Origin: Tetraselmis striata
Taxonomy: Eukaryota; Chlorophyta; Chlorodendrophyceae; Chlorodendrales; Chlorodendraceae
Length of the DNA: 64,000 nt
Direction of reading: 5' to 3'
Assembly: GCA_006384855.1 (NCBI GenBank)
Contig: VCJN01002398.1
Span: 1-64,000, forward strand
Shown here: positions 20,136 to 34,999 of the stretch, one piece after another
How the letters are laid out: the number at the start of each line of letters is the position of its first letter
Numbering within the stretch: the stretch's first letter is position 1
Made by a program: the position numbers and the translations under genes
The notes under the pieces: model-generated
Database searches by the model: none
What the model saw: the letters and a program-made list of their open reading frames with translations, nothing else
What the model was told of the DNA's origin: nothing

Positions 20136-20929
20136 ATGAGCGGCGCCGCGACAGCGACGCTCGACCTGGCGGCGCCAGCGGACGGCGCGCTGCAGGCGGA
20201 CGCGGTGCACTGGCTACCCTGTACCCTGGACTACAGTGGCCCCGCACGGGTGTCCACCTTCTTCGACCCGCACGTTAAGGGTGCGCGAACCCCTGAGCCT
20301 CACGTAACGTCGCGTGCCCAGCATTCGATGCAGCCTATGGCCTTTGATAGTATGAACCCGGTTTCAAATATGTACTTTATTTCATTGTTATGTTGGCTCG
20401 GGGGGGGGGAGGGGGGGGGTTCTCGTAAGAGTACACGGAGGACTGATGTCTGGCCTCACGTCCCCGCAGAGGCGGAGGAGGTGGAGGGGCGGCGCATGCT
20501 GAGCGGCAGCTTCCGTGGGCGTGGGCTGAGCGGCACGCAATTAGCGCTGCCATCCGGCCACGAGGGCCACGTGCTGCAGCCGGCGCCAGGGGTTGATTCG
20601 GGTGATGACCGGGCGCGCTGGACCTCCGCGGCCAGCTTCCCCGGGTTCGTGTACTGGAACCATGAGGCTCGTCCGCTTGGCACTGATGCGCAGCAGCGCT
20701 TGATGGAGTGGCTGCCACTGGCGGAGCAGGTAAGGTGGCTGGGTATTGCAGGGGGTTGGGGGGACTCTGCAGCAGACCCGTGCTTGGACTCGTGCTGATT
20801 GGTGGTATGCGCCCCCACCGGCCGTTTTTGCCTCCTTCGAATTGCTGGCCACAGATGCATGCGCCCATCTCGCCCGAGGAAGTCAGCAAGCGGCTCGCAG
20901 AAAGTGCCGCCGAGTGCGCCATGGTGTAG
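20136..20929 (+). CDS. RNASEH2C: Ribonuclease H2 subunit C
   Basis: Three exons: 20136-20280, 20470-20729 and 20855-20929, giving 159 residues (human RNASEH2C 164). The protein shows HWLPCTLDYSGPARVSTFF, FRGRGLSGTQLALPSGHEG, a tail with FPGFVYWNHEARPLG, and ends AHVP-like as MHAPISPEEVSKRL. These are the family hallmarks: the 'LPC...G' strand, the 'FRGR-x-L-x-G' turn and the aromatic strand that pairs with subunit B. RNase H2 removes ribonucleotides misincorporated in DNA and cleaves RNA:DNA hybrids; subunit C is non-catalytic and holds the A and B subunits together. An in-frame ATG at 20058 would add 26 residues; I prefer 20136 on family length. Confidence 0.93.
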
Positions 20930-21322
20930 TATGCACCAAGCAGCAGGGGCGCCGGCTGGAGTTCGGGCCTCACCGGGGGGGGGGGGGCTCTGCCATGTAA
21001 TGCTAGCAGTGCTGCTGACATGCGAAAGCCAGGTTCAATACGCCAGGTAGTGAAGGAATGGATTGCCTGAGCGCCATTGCGCCACTACATACACGCGCAG
21101 ACATACACAAAAGAGCAGCACCATGTTGGTAGCCATCCAATCTGGCTCGGTGCAGTCTCGTGCTGTCATGTTTTATATCGTTGAATGGTTAAACACCGCG
21201 CCAGCGCTGCGACCACGTGTTGCCCCGACACGCAGCATCCCGGAGCACAGGGGAGGGGGGAGGTGCAAGTGGGGATGCTCGCCAGCCTTCCCTGCCCTGC
21301 CTCCCAGCCGCCCGTGCGGTGC

Positions 21323-25020
<3,698 letters not shown>

Positions 25021-25368
25021 CGTACGCCACGCGATTGTGTTGCTGTGGGGATGGGCGTCTGTCGGAAAGACTAGTACACGGTCGCTGACGCTGTCTAACG
25101 AGGCCAGAACAGCGGGCCGGCGGCGCGGATGCCTGATGAGGTCGGCGCTGGTAAGCACCTGGCTAGCGGCGATGTGGACGAAATGAGCACGCAGGCGGGC
25201 TGACGGCGACGGATGGGGGCGCTGGCGGGGGCATCGTGGCGTTCCGGCACGCGTGTCTGTTGCCAGCATCAGCACCAGCGCGTAGTATATTGATGATGAC
25301 GCCATTCCCATTTCATATTTCATAGAATCCTTTTTAAATTGTATATAGATCTCTATGTGTATGTATTA
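25021..25368. other. Space between ProRS and the pogo-like element
   Basis: Should contain the ProRS promoter and 5'UTR on the minus strand. No other gene is supported. It becomes AT-rich near 25310-25360, where the transposon inserted into a TA site. Confidence 0.4.
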
Positions 25369-25414
25369 GCGAGAAAAGGCCCTATCTTTCAACATGCCCT
25401 ATCTTTCAACACTT
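25369..25414. repeat. Left terminal and subterminal inverted repeats of the pogo-like element
   Basis: Outer copy GCGAGAAAAGGCCCTATCTT followed within 20 bp by an inner copy beginning GCCCTATCTTTCAACACTTT. Both have inverted partners at the right end. Confidence 0.8.
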
Positions 25415-25777
25415 TCCCTAGAAGCCCTAGCTGTCCAGCCGTTGGGCCACTACTAGGAGCTGTCTATGGCGCGTCCGATAGCCCTTGAGTAGGGCTACCT
25501 TCGGGCGGAGGGCCGCCCCCGATGGACTTTCCTGGTGTGTGCCAGGCAGGGGTGAAGCGATGGGGGTCAGCATTTTTTTCCGGGTCGCGAGAAAATAAAT
25601 ACGGGCGCGCGTTTCAACACATCAGAATAATCCGGCTGCACGTGGCCGTGCGTCGCCACTAACTCTCACCACCGTCCTTGGAGTGCCGCTTAGAGGCCGT
25701 GGTAGTCGGTCAAGGCGGGGCGTGGCTGCCCAAGTCCCTGGGGGACGACATAGCCGGCTCGCCAGTCAGCCAGCTCG

Positions 25778-27129
25778 ATGGCGGGTGGGCCATCGCGCGC
25801 CGCGATGCGCGGTCGTACGAGGGAAAGGTCGGGACAATTCTCAGCGAGCTCGCCTGGCCGCCCACCCAAGAAGCACACGGCAACCCGCAAGGCTGCCACC
25901 GACGGAAAACGTGGGCGAGGTCGACCCCGTAAAGAACCCCTCAGTCAGTCGAGTGACCCCTTTAACGCTCGAGGTGACTACAACGTCGGTGAGAAGGCGA
26001 AGCGCGCGCTGGAGCGTGCTGTCAAACTTGTTCTTGCTGGTGTCGAAAAGCCGGCCAAAGCTGCAAAGAGCTATGGCGTGAACAGAACGACGCTTATCGT
26101 TGCTGTCAAGATGGCAAGAGAGGCTATGAAACAGGGCAAGACTCTTGTTGTTGTTGCTGGAACCCGCCCAACAACCATGACCCGTGAGGACGAATCGTCG
26201 CTGGCAAAGTGCGTCCTGATCTGGGCAGACCGTGGGCTGGCGCTAAGCAAGCGAGCCGTCAAGAAGCACGCGCTGGACATCATTAAAAGCCGTGGCTATG
26301 ATAAAGATGTGCGGGTTGCCAAGATGTGGATCAAACGAGGGAAGATGTCTAGAAAATGGTTTCGCGGTTTCATGCGCCGCCACCCCGAGCTGCGTGAGCG
26401 GGTAGCTGACCGCTTAGACCCCAAGCGATGGCTTGTAACCAGAAAGGATATGCTCGCACTATACAATGCCATCACTGAATTTGAGAAAGGACATGGTCCG
26501 CTTGATCCTAACCGAATCTTCAATCTAGATGAGACCTCTTGGGACCTGATGGGAGGGTGGAGCGGGTCATCACCAGGAAGGGGGCCAAGCGTTCACACAC
26601 GTTGCAGGACGCATCGCGGTTCTCCATCACTATTCTACTTTTCATTGTCGCTGATGGCACACAGCTTCCACCTCTTTCTATTGTGAAGGGAAAAACATGC
26701 CAGATTGGTGGGACAAGCTAGACTTATCAAACACCATTCTGAGGGACGCCGAGCTTACAACACAGAAGAATGCGTGGATGGACGGCGACCTCTACCACTA
26801 CTGGGTAGAGACGGTGTTCCTGCCCTACACAGAGGAACTACGCCGCACAGGCAAAACATTGCTGATCATTGACAACTTCAGGTGAGTAAGCTAGCTTGCA
26901 CTTAGCGACTTCTACCAGCTCAAAAGATGGCATGGGAAACTTGCAATTATCATCTTACATTTATGTGTGGATTTTTATCCAGCGGGCACACCATGGTTAT
27001 TGTGGCGGAGAGCGCGCTGACTGCAACCCTCAGCGCAGAAGAGAGCCCTGACAACCCCGCGCATGCAACGCTCCAAGGAGCCTTGCAGGCTGCAGCAGGC
27101 GGCCAGCCCGAACCCAGCTACCCAAGAAG
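25778..27129 (+). pseudogene. Pogo/Tigger-type transposase, frameshifted
   Basis: The N-terminal 300 residues are open from 25778: an AT-hook-like KRGRGRPRKEP, a psq-type helix-turn-helix (about 26000-26130) and a CENP-B-type domain with GKMSRKWFRGFMRRHPELRER. DDE catalytic core: FNLDETS (first Asp, near 26525), then in a second frame VERVITRKGAKRSHTLQ and LLFIVADGTQLPPLSIVKG, then in a third frame NAWMDGDLYHYW and TLLIIDNF (second Asp, near 26870). An intron with GTGAGT donor appears to lie at 26882-26980, rejoining as DNFSGHT. Frame breaks fall near 26535-26550 and at the AAAAA run near 26690. The third catalytic acidic residue and the usual LPP/QPLD region are not found. Confidence 0.75.
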
Positions 27130-27580
27130 GTGACGCCAGCAACTAAAAACCCGCAGAGGGCTGGCGCTGCCTTCGAGACAGCAGCGAAGGCAGAAGAAAA
27201 GAAGGAGCAGCAAGTAAACAAGGCAGAGGAGGTGGCGAACGCCATGTGCCGCAAGACAGAGTTAGCCGAAGCCGTGGCTGAAGCTGAGCTAAGTGTGCTA
27301 GGTGCCCACGTCAACGTTGCGGACGCTAAGATCGCCGCAGGGCAAGATTCAAGTGCTCGCGAGCGCCAAGATGCGCGTGACGAAATGAGCGTTTTTGATA
27401 GCAGCGACAGTGAGGAAGGCGAGGAGGAGATAGAGGAGGAGGAAAAGGAGGATGGGGAACAAGGCGAGGACGAGCTGAACCCTGCCTACATAGATGAGGA
27501 CAACGAGTGCTTGGCTGAACTGGTAGCAAGTAGGTGCTACGAATTTGTGAGGTTCAGACCCCCCCCCCCCCCCCCCCCCC
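27130..27580 (+). CDS. Acidic coiled-coil ORF downstream of the pogo transposase
   Basis: The open frame encodes a Lys/Glu-rich helical segment (KAEEKKEQQVNKAEEVANAM) followed by a strongly acidic stretch around SDSEEGEEEIEEEEKE and NPAYIDEDNE. Such acidic tails are common at the C-terminus of pogo/Jerky-type transposases, so this may be the last exon of the transposase rather than a separate gene. It runs into a 22-bp poly-C tract at 27559-27580, and the residues after that are not trustworthy. Confidence 0.45.
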
Positions 27581-27751
27581 CGGCCCGAGATCCCGCCCTC
27601 GTCCGCCTTCATCACCCACTCACCAAGCGTCCCCCAGCCCAGCATACGGACTCGCGGACGCATAACCGGCGGTGGGGGGGCGGGGGCGGGCAGTACCAAG
27701 GCGGATAGAGCGGCGAGCACAGCAAAGAGGGCGGGCTCGGCGGAGATGTCG

Positions 27752-27994
27752 TAAGTGTTGAAAGATAGGGCCGCCCGGGTTACTGCACCCCTGCGCTGAC
27801 CCGCACGGCTAGCCAACAGGCATGCAACCCTTACACGAGCACCATTGACCACGCCCGACCGCCCACACCTAGGGCAACTTCAGGGCTTGGATCGGTGGGG
27901 TTTGTGCCATTGCAGCTGCTTCCGCCTGGGTCCTGTGGCAGGGCAGGTGGTGGCAGGAAGCCAAAAATGTGTTGAAGATAGGGCCGTTTCTCGC
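27752..27994. repeat. Right inner and outer inverted repeats of the pogo-like element
   Basis: Inner copy AAGTGTTGAAAGATAGGGCC at about 27752-27772; outer copy TGTTGAAGATAGGGCC through TTTCTCGC, ending at 27994 and followed by TA. They are separated by about 195 bp here but only about 5 bp at the left end. Confidence 0.75.
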
Positions 27995-28211
27995 TATAGT
28001 CGCTGTATGTACGTCGTAGTGGTACCTGTAGGTCGGTTACTACGAGTACAGGCATGGCGTCCAGAGAATGCATCACGGAGATTACTGGTGAAGGGAAACG
28101 ACTACATTTAATTAAGCAAGCAGAACTGCTGACTCAGTAGTCGCCACATGTTATTAATAGTATTAAAAACACACCGACTACAGTCGTAGGGGAGCGTACC
28201 GGTAGTGTTTT

Positions 28212-28412
28212 AGACGGTGATCCAACAGTGTTGGAAATTCCGTCATTGGCGTTCAATTACCCGTAGTCTTGCGAAATGCTTCGGCAATTTGCTTGATGAC
28301 TGTAACGGAGCGTCGCCTACCCAGGGCTTTCCGTAACTGGATTGCTGCCGAAACGGCCGTCGTGGAGACGCTGCAAGGGTTTCACTGGTGCCAGTCCTGT
28401 CCCGGGGGCGGG
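28212..28412 (+). repeat. Dispersed repeat family 1, fullest copy
   Basis: Aligned with 39778-39948 over about 170 bp with few differences (GGAGCGTCGCCTACCCAGGG, GGCTTTCCGTAACTGGATTG, CGGCCGTCGT, AGACGCTGCAAGGGTTTCAC, TGCCAGTCCTGTCCCGGGGG). Partial copies lie at 16621-16690 and 17735-17820. Confidence 0.85.
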
Positions 28413-28481
28413 AAAAAAAATCCCGTGTACTTTAAGGATTATTGTGTAGTACAATATTCATGTCGGCGGCATTTTTTCGTT

Positions 28482-28720
28482 ACATCAGTTCTTTAACGTG
28501 TGCGCACTAAAAGCAATTCGTTCTAACTAAAAGCAATTGTAAAAGGTTGCCAGACAAAGAGAGATGTAAGCCTGAAACCAAGGGTCAAGCAGCATGCCAG
28601 GGAGCCAAGAACCAAAGAAGAGCCACGAGAACCAGGAAGCCGCCAAGTCGCCAAGGCATTGAATAAAGGGTCCAAGGAAGCACTGAAAGCCAAGCAAGGA
28701 ACGGCAACCAGAAGAACCGG
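28482..28720 (+). repeat. Dispersed repeat family 2, copy 2
   Basis: Pairs with 15553-15775. It begins TTACATCAGTT near a CTTTAACGTGTGC and continues through AAAGGTTGCCAGACAAAGAG and the GAAACCAAGG segment. Confidence 0.7.
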
Positions 28721-31012
28721 CGGTATATCATTACAATATTATGATTTTATCCGCTGAAATAAAGCTGTCACATAATTGAAGCTACGGTACCGAGTCCCTG
28801 GTACCGTCAGATGACTGTACGTATGGACTCACCCCAGTATATAATCGCTACACACAGGGATCATACGGGATACGAGTGACCCGAGGATCATGACGAGTTG
28901 CTGCCATACATGTTGTACATATGAGTATACAAATGAGCAGTCTCGTATGACGAAGCAACCTAGGTAGGGCAACCTTTACCCGACTCTTCCCCATGTAACC
29001 AACCCCATGAAGCATCAACTATGATGCCCTCTGACAATAAAACCACATACAGCCCAATCATTTAAGGTTTCCCTTTCTGTGTCTCTCTCTAATACTCCGG
29101 TAAGAGTGTCGTCAACGCAAGCATACTGGCGGCTGCAACAGTAGCTCAACACTCATCCATCGCTGGTGGCTAAGTAGGTCGTAAGGCAGCAGCACTCCCG
29201 CTTGCTCGTGTAGTCAGGAAGCAGTCAGCGGTTTATTATTACATGGAGCAGAGGCAAATAAGCATGATGGATCGCTGAAAATTGCCCAGGACACGGCATA
29301 CGCACGTCCTGCGGAGTAGGAGCACTGCCGCCAACTGGGAATATGCGGAGATACTACGATGATGAGCGCGTTGCGCGGGGTGTATGATGAGTCCCACCGC
29401 GCGTGTAGTTACCCCTACACCACAGCGCACCTCGACCACATGCTACTCGCCATGCTAGCGGCCCAAGGCGACCGCGCCGAGGCGCCGGCCTCACGCGATA
29501 GTCACGATCATGTTGCTTGCTATCCTGTGGCATGACTACATTAACCAGCCGCGGAGCACCACCAACGAGGAGGGAAGCGTGGCCGCGCTGCGCGCATTCG
29601 CTTCTCGACTCGCGCCCCTCCTGACTCGCCCATCCACGCCCTCCCGAACACCGTGTCCGCCTCGATTACTGCCAGGCGACATATGCCATCGTACTCCTCA
29701 CAGCCACCCTCGCATGCTGCCCGTCCACCACGTCCTCAACATTGGCATGCGAATGCAGTACCCGCTATACGGTTCACATGGCAGCTACCACAGATGCGGG
29801 GTAGTGTAATTGAATGCATATGTCAAGCAACTTACGTTGCATCACAAGGTAGGCCTACGGCTGAATGAATGATGCTGCGATGCATATGAAGATACGTATA
29901 TTCAAGTTAGCTTTTTATCCTGACGGGTGCTCGTAAATTACAAGGTTACTGATGAGTCTAGATTTCTCAGGGAATTCTTCTTGGCAGACCATCATGTGAC
30001 GTTGACTCGTACATGTTTCGTAGTACACGTGAAAGCGTCTACGCCGAGGCGCGGGCTCAGGGATGGCGGGATGTGCATTAGTTGATCCGATATCACAACT
30101 CCGTATGCCGCAACTAGTAACAACAAGGGCACAAGGATACCCAAATAGCAACAGCAGCAACAACAATATGAGCAGCATTGTAGCTAGCGACGCCGCGGCG
30201 ACTTACGACCCATCGATTTTGCTGCGTATCCGATACAATTCCTCGGACCGATGCCCCACATTATTGCCATTGTTTACATGTTACCGTGCTTGTGTAAATG
30301 CTCCGAAACCAACGCCGTATCGCTGCGAAACCATGATCGCCAGCTGTTGAAGATGCTCCGCCGGAGGGGGGGGCCAGGGGGGGGGGGGGCGGAGTGTGCA
30401 AGAGCAGGCGAGCAGCTCGCCGAATCGGCGATTGACTCCTTCGTACTCTGGTCGCAAGTTATTGACGTCACCTCGTCGCCGCGCGCCGACGAACAATGCG
30501 CAGGAGAATTCTGTCGCTGTGAGTAATTCAGCCGTGTTTACCTGACTCGGTAACGACTCGCCCGATTGGCACAGTCCATGCAATGACTTTGCCACGATTC
30601 AGCGCTGTTCAGCAGCATCTCTTTATTCTACGAGACCAGCAAAAGGTAGCTTTTATTTTGTCTTACTCGTACGAGTAGCATGAGATAGTAACGAGCATCC
30701 CTTTCGTCCGCCGCCGTCGCTAGTCGCTACAATTTATAAATGCGCTGACGATTTACAATTGCTGACGCGATACGCCGCTGCGCAACGCAGCGCAGCCTCG
30801 CGCAGCAGCACAGCACGACACGAGCGGAACCGCCTGCTGCCGCCCAGCGAGCTATGCCGGCCGCTCCGGGAGTATACCACCGTGCTACAGTCGGGCACAT
30901 CTCACATTCCTCACACTACCTGTACTCGGTTTCTCCCACCGCGCATCCCGTTCACGCGCTACTGCTTTCGTCTCACTACCGCTGCTCCCTGCTGAAACCT
31001 CCCAAATACATC

Positions 31013-33088
31013 ATGGCGTCGCGCGCTCCCGCCGTATCCGGGCTCTCCAACCCGACAGCAGCGCGGGCCCCCTCGCAGTCGCCTGCGCGTCGACTCATTG
31101 GTGTCGCCTCCCCCGGCCGCCCAGCCAGGGACGCTCGCCGTTCGCTTGCCCCCCCGACGGCCGCGGCGGGCGGGCGGAGCAGGCGCTCAGAGAACGCGGC
31201 TGGCTCGTTCTGGGTGGACGATGCCTGCATCAGCTGCGACACCTGCCGCTGGATGGCGCCCGAAGTGTTTCGGCACCGCAGCGGGCAATCGGCGGTGTGG
31301 CAGCAGCCGTCGGCGGGGAGCTCCGAGGAAGCGACGGCGCTGCGCTGCGTGAACGCTTGCCCGACGGGCTCCATTCACTTCCGCGACGACGCGCGAGGCA
31401 AAGGTACTTGCTCCGATAATTATCCTGGCAAAACTGCCCCCCCCCCCCCCCCCCCCCCTTCTCCACACACACACACACGCGTACGATGGGTGTTGTCTCC
31501 GTTGCTCCGGTCTGTGATGGCATACAGCAGGCTAATTGCGCTGGCTCGCTCCCTGCCGCTGGTCTGATGGGATAGACGCGAGCGTGCGGCTGCTGCAGGA
31601 GGGGCGGCAAGCGTTCCCATGGCAGCCGCCCCAGGCGGAGGCGCTGGGTCTGGAAGTGTACCACCTGGGGGCGCACCACCCCGACTCGTATGGCGCCGCG
31701 CCCTGGCTGGTGCGCGACCCCGCTACCGGCGTGGCTGCCATGATCGACACGCCGCGCTACACGGCCGGCCTGAAGAAGCAGCTGCTGGACAAGTTTGGCG
31801 AGGGACAGGTGGGTCGATGCCCCCCCCCCCCCCCTCTGCAACATGCCCTGTTCACCATGATCAATGACGGCCAGACAGCGGGCGAGAGAGAGCGTCGATG
31901 TAGGTGCACTGGAATCAGAGGCTTCTGTATGCTACCAGCCCTGCTTCTCTATGTTGCGCGGGTGCCGGCGCGCCTGCTATGAGACACCCGGCATGAGATC
32001 CTCACATTGGGGGCGCATGCCAAGCATGAGAACATAGGCTACATAGGCTTGCTTTAGTTTTGCCTAAATCTCCCCCCGCGGCAGTTAGAGCAGGTTCATA
32101 CTCGCACTGCTCTTGCCCCCCGCCCCCCCCACCCCCCTGCGCCCGTGAAGGGGCGGAGGGCCTCACCGGTGAAAAGAACACTGATGCGAATAAGGACACT
32201 GCCCTGCCTTTCAGAGGTCAAATGCACTAGACAAAACTATAGGGGAACTAAACGAATGGGCATATAGCTTGGAATTCTAGCCTTATGTTCAGGGTTCTTA
32301 CACGTGCGTCGGCACTCGCATACCTATTTTGTGAATGGCTGGGTCCTTCACCGCTGAGAGAGAGAGAGAGAGAGAGATGGGCAGGGAGAGAAGGTGCATT
32401 GAAAGCAAAACCTGCCAGTATATAAAAGTGGCTGCGGGGCATAGCGTGACTTCAGATTCTGGCAACCATCTGGGGCCCCGGCCGATGAGGGGGACTGACC
32501 CCGCGGTGCCCTGGATGGCGGCAGATCCAGTTTCTCTTCCTCACGCACGCTGACGACGTTGCGGACCACCAGCGCTGGGCGGACGCGCTGGGCGTGCAGC
32601 GCATCATCCACGCCAGCGAGGCGCACGCGCGCTTCACGCTCACGCCCGAAACCACGGGGCGGCGGCTGGAGGAGGCGGAGGTGCAGCTGCAGGGCAGCGG
32701 GCCATGGGACCCCTTCGAGGGCGCGCTGGGCCCTGGCACACGCGTGCTGCACCAGCCGGGCCACACGCGCGGCTGCTGCGTGCTGCACTTCCAGCCCACC
32801 GGCGCCGCGCACGCGGCCGTCTTCACCGGCGACCACCTGGCTGTGCTGCGGCAGACGGGGGAGCTGGACGCCTTCACCGCCTTCAACAAGCTGTCGCACG
32901 AGGAGCAGCGGCGCTCGCTGGCCGCCTGGGCGGACGACGCCTCTGCGCCGGCGGTGCGCCTGGTGCTGCCGGGCCACGGGCGCATGCACGCCACCTCCAG
33001 CTTCCCGGCCGACCTGCGCGAGGTGGTGGGCCGTATGGCGCAGCGCATGGAGGATGGCACGCTCGCCGAGGTGCACAACGCCAACTAG
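31013..33088 (+). CDS. Ferredoxin-domain metallo-beta-lactamase-fold protein, plastid-type
   Basis: Three exons: 31013-31403, 31576-31808 and 32525-33088; 395 residues, all junctions in phase. The N-terminal 70 residues are Ala/Ser/Arg/Pro-rich, resembling a chloroplast transit peptide. Next comes a ferredoxin-type domain with four Cys (CISCDTC, then CVNACPTG), enough for one 4Fe-4S cluster. The rest is a metallo-beta-lactamase fold: LTHADDVADH, HQPGHTRGCC, VFTGDHL and LPGHG. The first motif is H-x-D-D-x-x-D-H rather than the usual H-x-H-x-D-H. The same domain order is found in land-plant plastid proteins (such as Arabidopsis At4g33540) of unknown reaction. An in-frame ATG at 30854 exists, but 31013 has the better context. 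Both introns carry sense-strand poly-C tracts or adjoin them. Confidence 0.9.
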
Positions 33089-33164
33089 CTAGCCCTGCTG
33101 CGCGGTCCGCTGGCTGCCTACCACACCAGCGGCAGATGGATGAAGCGCTGGCCGGATCCGGCGT

Positions 33165-33215
33165 TTAGGGTTTTTAGGGTATAGGATTTTATACCCTAAA
33201 CTATAAACCCTAGAC
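33165..33215. repeat. Head-to-head telomere-like repeats
   Basis: TTTAGGGTTTTTAGGG on the plus strand is followed within about 15 bp by ACCCTAAACTATAAACCCTA, so TTTAGGG-type units face each other. Confidence 0.75.
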
Positions 33216-33811
33216 TGGCACCCGGCCAAATCTGTTCGCCGAGGTAGACAAACGGCGCTTAGTAAAATTGAATTTGCCTTTTTACTTCATTGTTCCAGCC
33301 AGTCCTGCGATTACATAGACCAGCTGTCTTACACCCCGATGACCGACATGAACTCGCATAGGGTTTGCGGCTCCCCTTTGGGGGCATTGCTCTTAGCCAT
33401 CTGGTCCGCTGAAGGCCAAGGGCGCGCAACACTGGCACGGGGAAATAATCGTTTATAAAAGGCCAGCGCCGATGTATCATTTCTCTGCCCCTGCTTTGCA
33501 GAGGAGCACGCATGAGGCTGTGAGCCTTCGCAGGGCTGATGACCAGAGGCTGGCACTTGTTGGTTCATGGAAGGGAATCTTCCACCAAACTGACCCCCGC
33601 TGCTGGCGGCACCCACCCCAGTGCCCCGATGGCGCGTCCCTGCAAGGACCGCCTGGCAGGTAGATGGCTATGCCCAGAGCCTGTGCGGTGGGCCACCAGT
33701 TGCCCTTGCATTCGCTCTGCTCTGCGGGTCGGGCGACAGCTAGAACCTCAAGCTGGGGTTGTTTGACTGGGAAAGCAACCCAGAGTGAAAATGGCTTCCA
33801 GACGTGTACCG

Positions 33812-33960
33812 AGGGACCTAGGGACCCATGCCTAAGGACTAAGGGGCCCATACCTATAGGATCCGAAGACCTATGTTCTAGGACTAAGGGGTCCATACCT
33901 ATAGGACCCGGGGACCCATGTATAGCAACTCAGGGGGCCATACCCAGGGACCTATGAACC
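33812..33960 (+). repeat. Degenerate tandem repeats of about 38 bp
   Basis: Recurrent words GGACCCATG, AGGACTAAGGGG, CCATACCTATAGGA and GGGACC occur in roughly four imperfect units. The array is old or compound. Confidence 0.7.
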
Positions 33961-34613
33961 CGTAGCGCCCAAGGGGTTGAGCCGCCATATATCGGCTCTC
34001 GAGCGTCACAGGAACTTTTGGTCAGGGGACAGGTATTGTGTACTACAGGATGCAAAATTAACAAGGAGAATTCCCTCCCGCTATCGATCACTGCTGAGCC
34101 GCCGGCAGAGGCCGCACCGATTCAGATTAGGTTTTGCTTGTTCAAACACGCACGTACGGAGCTCACGGTCTGGCACCAGTAAGTTCCAGTGTCCCCAGCA
34201 CAAAATAGTAGATTCGTTTGATTGCGCGCCTTTGGGCGTGTTATGGGGAGCGCTTGCGGTGTCGGAGGCTGAATAGTGTCGCATTCAGCCGGAACAGGGC
34301 GCCCCCTTGGTCCCGACATATTGAACGCGAAAGAGAGTACGGGGATGCGCGAAGGGGCGCGCCACGCGAATACGACTGCGGAGTGCTTGCGAGAAAAATG
34401 GAAATCTGTGGTAACCTTTGCGCGTCGGCGTGAGAGGCTAGCTGCCGTACGGCCCGGCTGCGTCCTTGAGGCCGCATAGGGTCCGCTAGGCCTTTTGCAT
34501 GCCAGCCGTTTGGCGTCAATGGACAGAGTAGGGCGCTGCACTCACCCGTTCCACCCCGCTCGGGCCGCGGGTGGGTCCTATTCGGTGAACTGGGATATTA
34601 CCTTTGTCCTGCG

Positions 34614-34632
34614 CGTTTAGGGTTTAGGGTTT
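34614..34632 (+). repeat. Interstitial telomere-like repeat
   Basis: TTTAGGGTTTAGGGTTT, two perfect plant-type telomere units plus a partial one. Confidence 0.75.
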
Positions 34633-34999
34633 GTTTCGACACATCGCGGCATGCAATTGTAAATAATACCAGTCCTCAGCTTAGCAGCACCATTGTATCT
34701 TTGCTTCATGCGAACGCACAATCAGCGCACACACCATGACCATGCGCGGCGCTCAAGATGGCGGTGGCGGGGCCCGACAGGGTGCCATCACTTACATATT
34801 GCCGCTGCATGCCCCCTCCACACCCCCACTTTTGCCCGGAGCAGTGCAAGAGCGCAAGCGAAAGGTTCCATTACACTCCATTGACTAGACGGTGCCGCAT
34901 TAGATGTGAGTATATGCCTGGCGCTGCCTGAGCGACTCTGGCATGGAAATTAGTGGTCTGTCAGTGCACGCCAGGCGCTGATGGACGCTGGGCGCCGCC

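Larger units (their letters stand above)
25369..27994 (+). mobile_element. Pogo-like DNA transposon
   Basis: The ends are imperfect inverted repeats starting GCGAGAAA and containing GGCCCTATCTT(T)CAACA (25369-25394 and, inverted, 27968-27994). Each end is flanked by TA (25367-25368 and 27995-27996), the duplication expected for Tc1/mariner/pogo insertion. A second inner pair of the same core (GCCCTATCTTTCAACACTTT) lies at 25394-25414 and, inverted, about 27752-27772. Inside is a transposase with AT-hook, helix-turn-helix and DDE features plus an acidic downstream ORF. Several frameshifts suggest it is inactive. Confidence 0.8.
28000..30853. other. Repeat-bearing intergenic region
   Basis: No supported gene. 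Contains dispersed repeat family 1 (28212-28412) and family 2 (28482-28720), and otherwise mixed-composition DNA with only short open frames. A short G-rich stretch lies at 30365-30390. Confidence 0.45.
33089..34999. other. Intergenic region with telomere-like and degenerate repeats
   Basis: No gene supported. Holds inverted telomere-like repeats at 33165-33215, degenerate tandem repeats at 33812-33960 and another telomere-like tract at 34614-34632. It separates the converging MBL-ferredoxin (plus) and FY (minus) genes. Confidence 0.5.
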
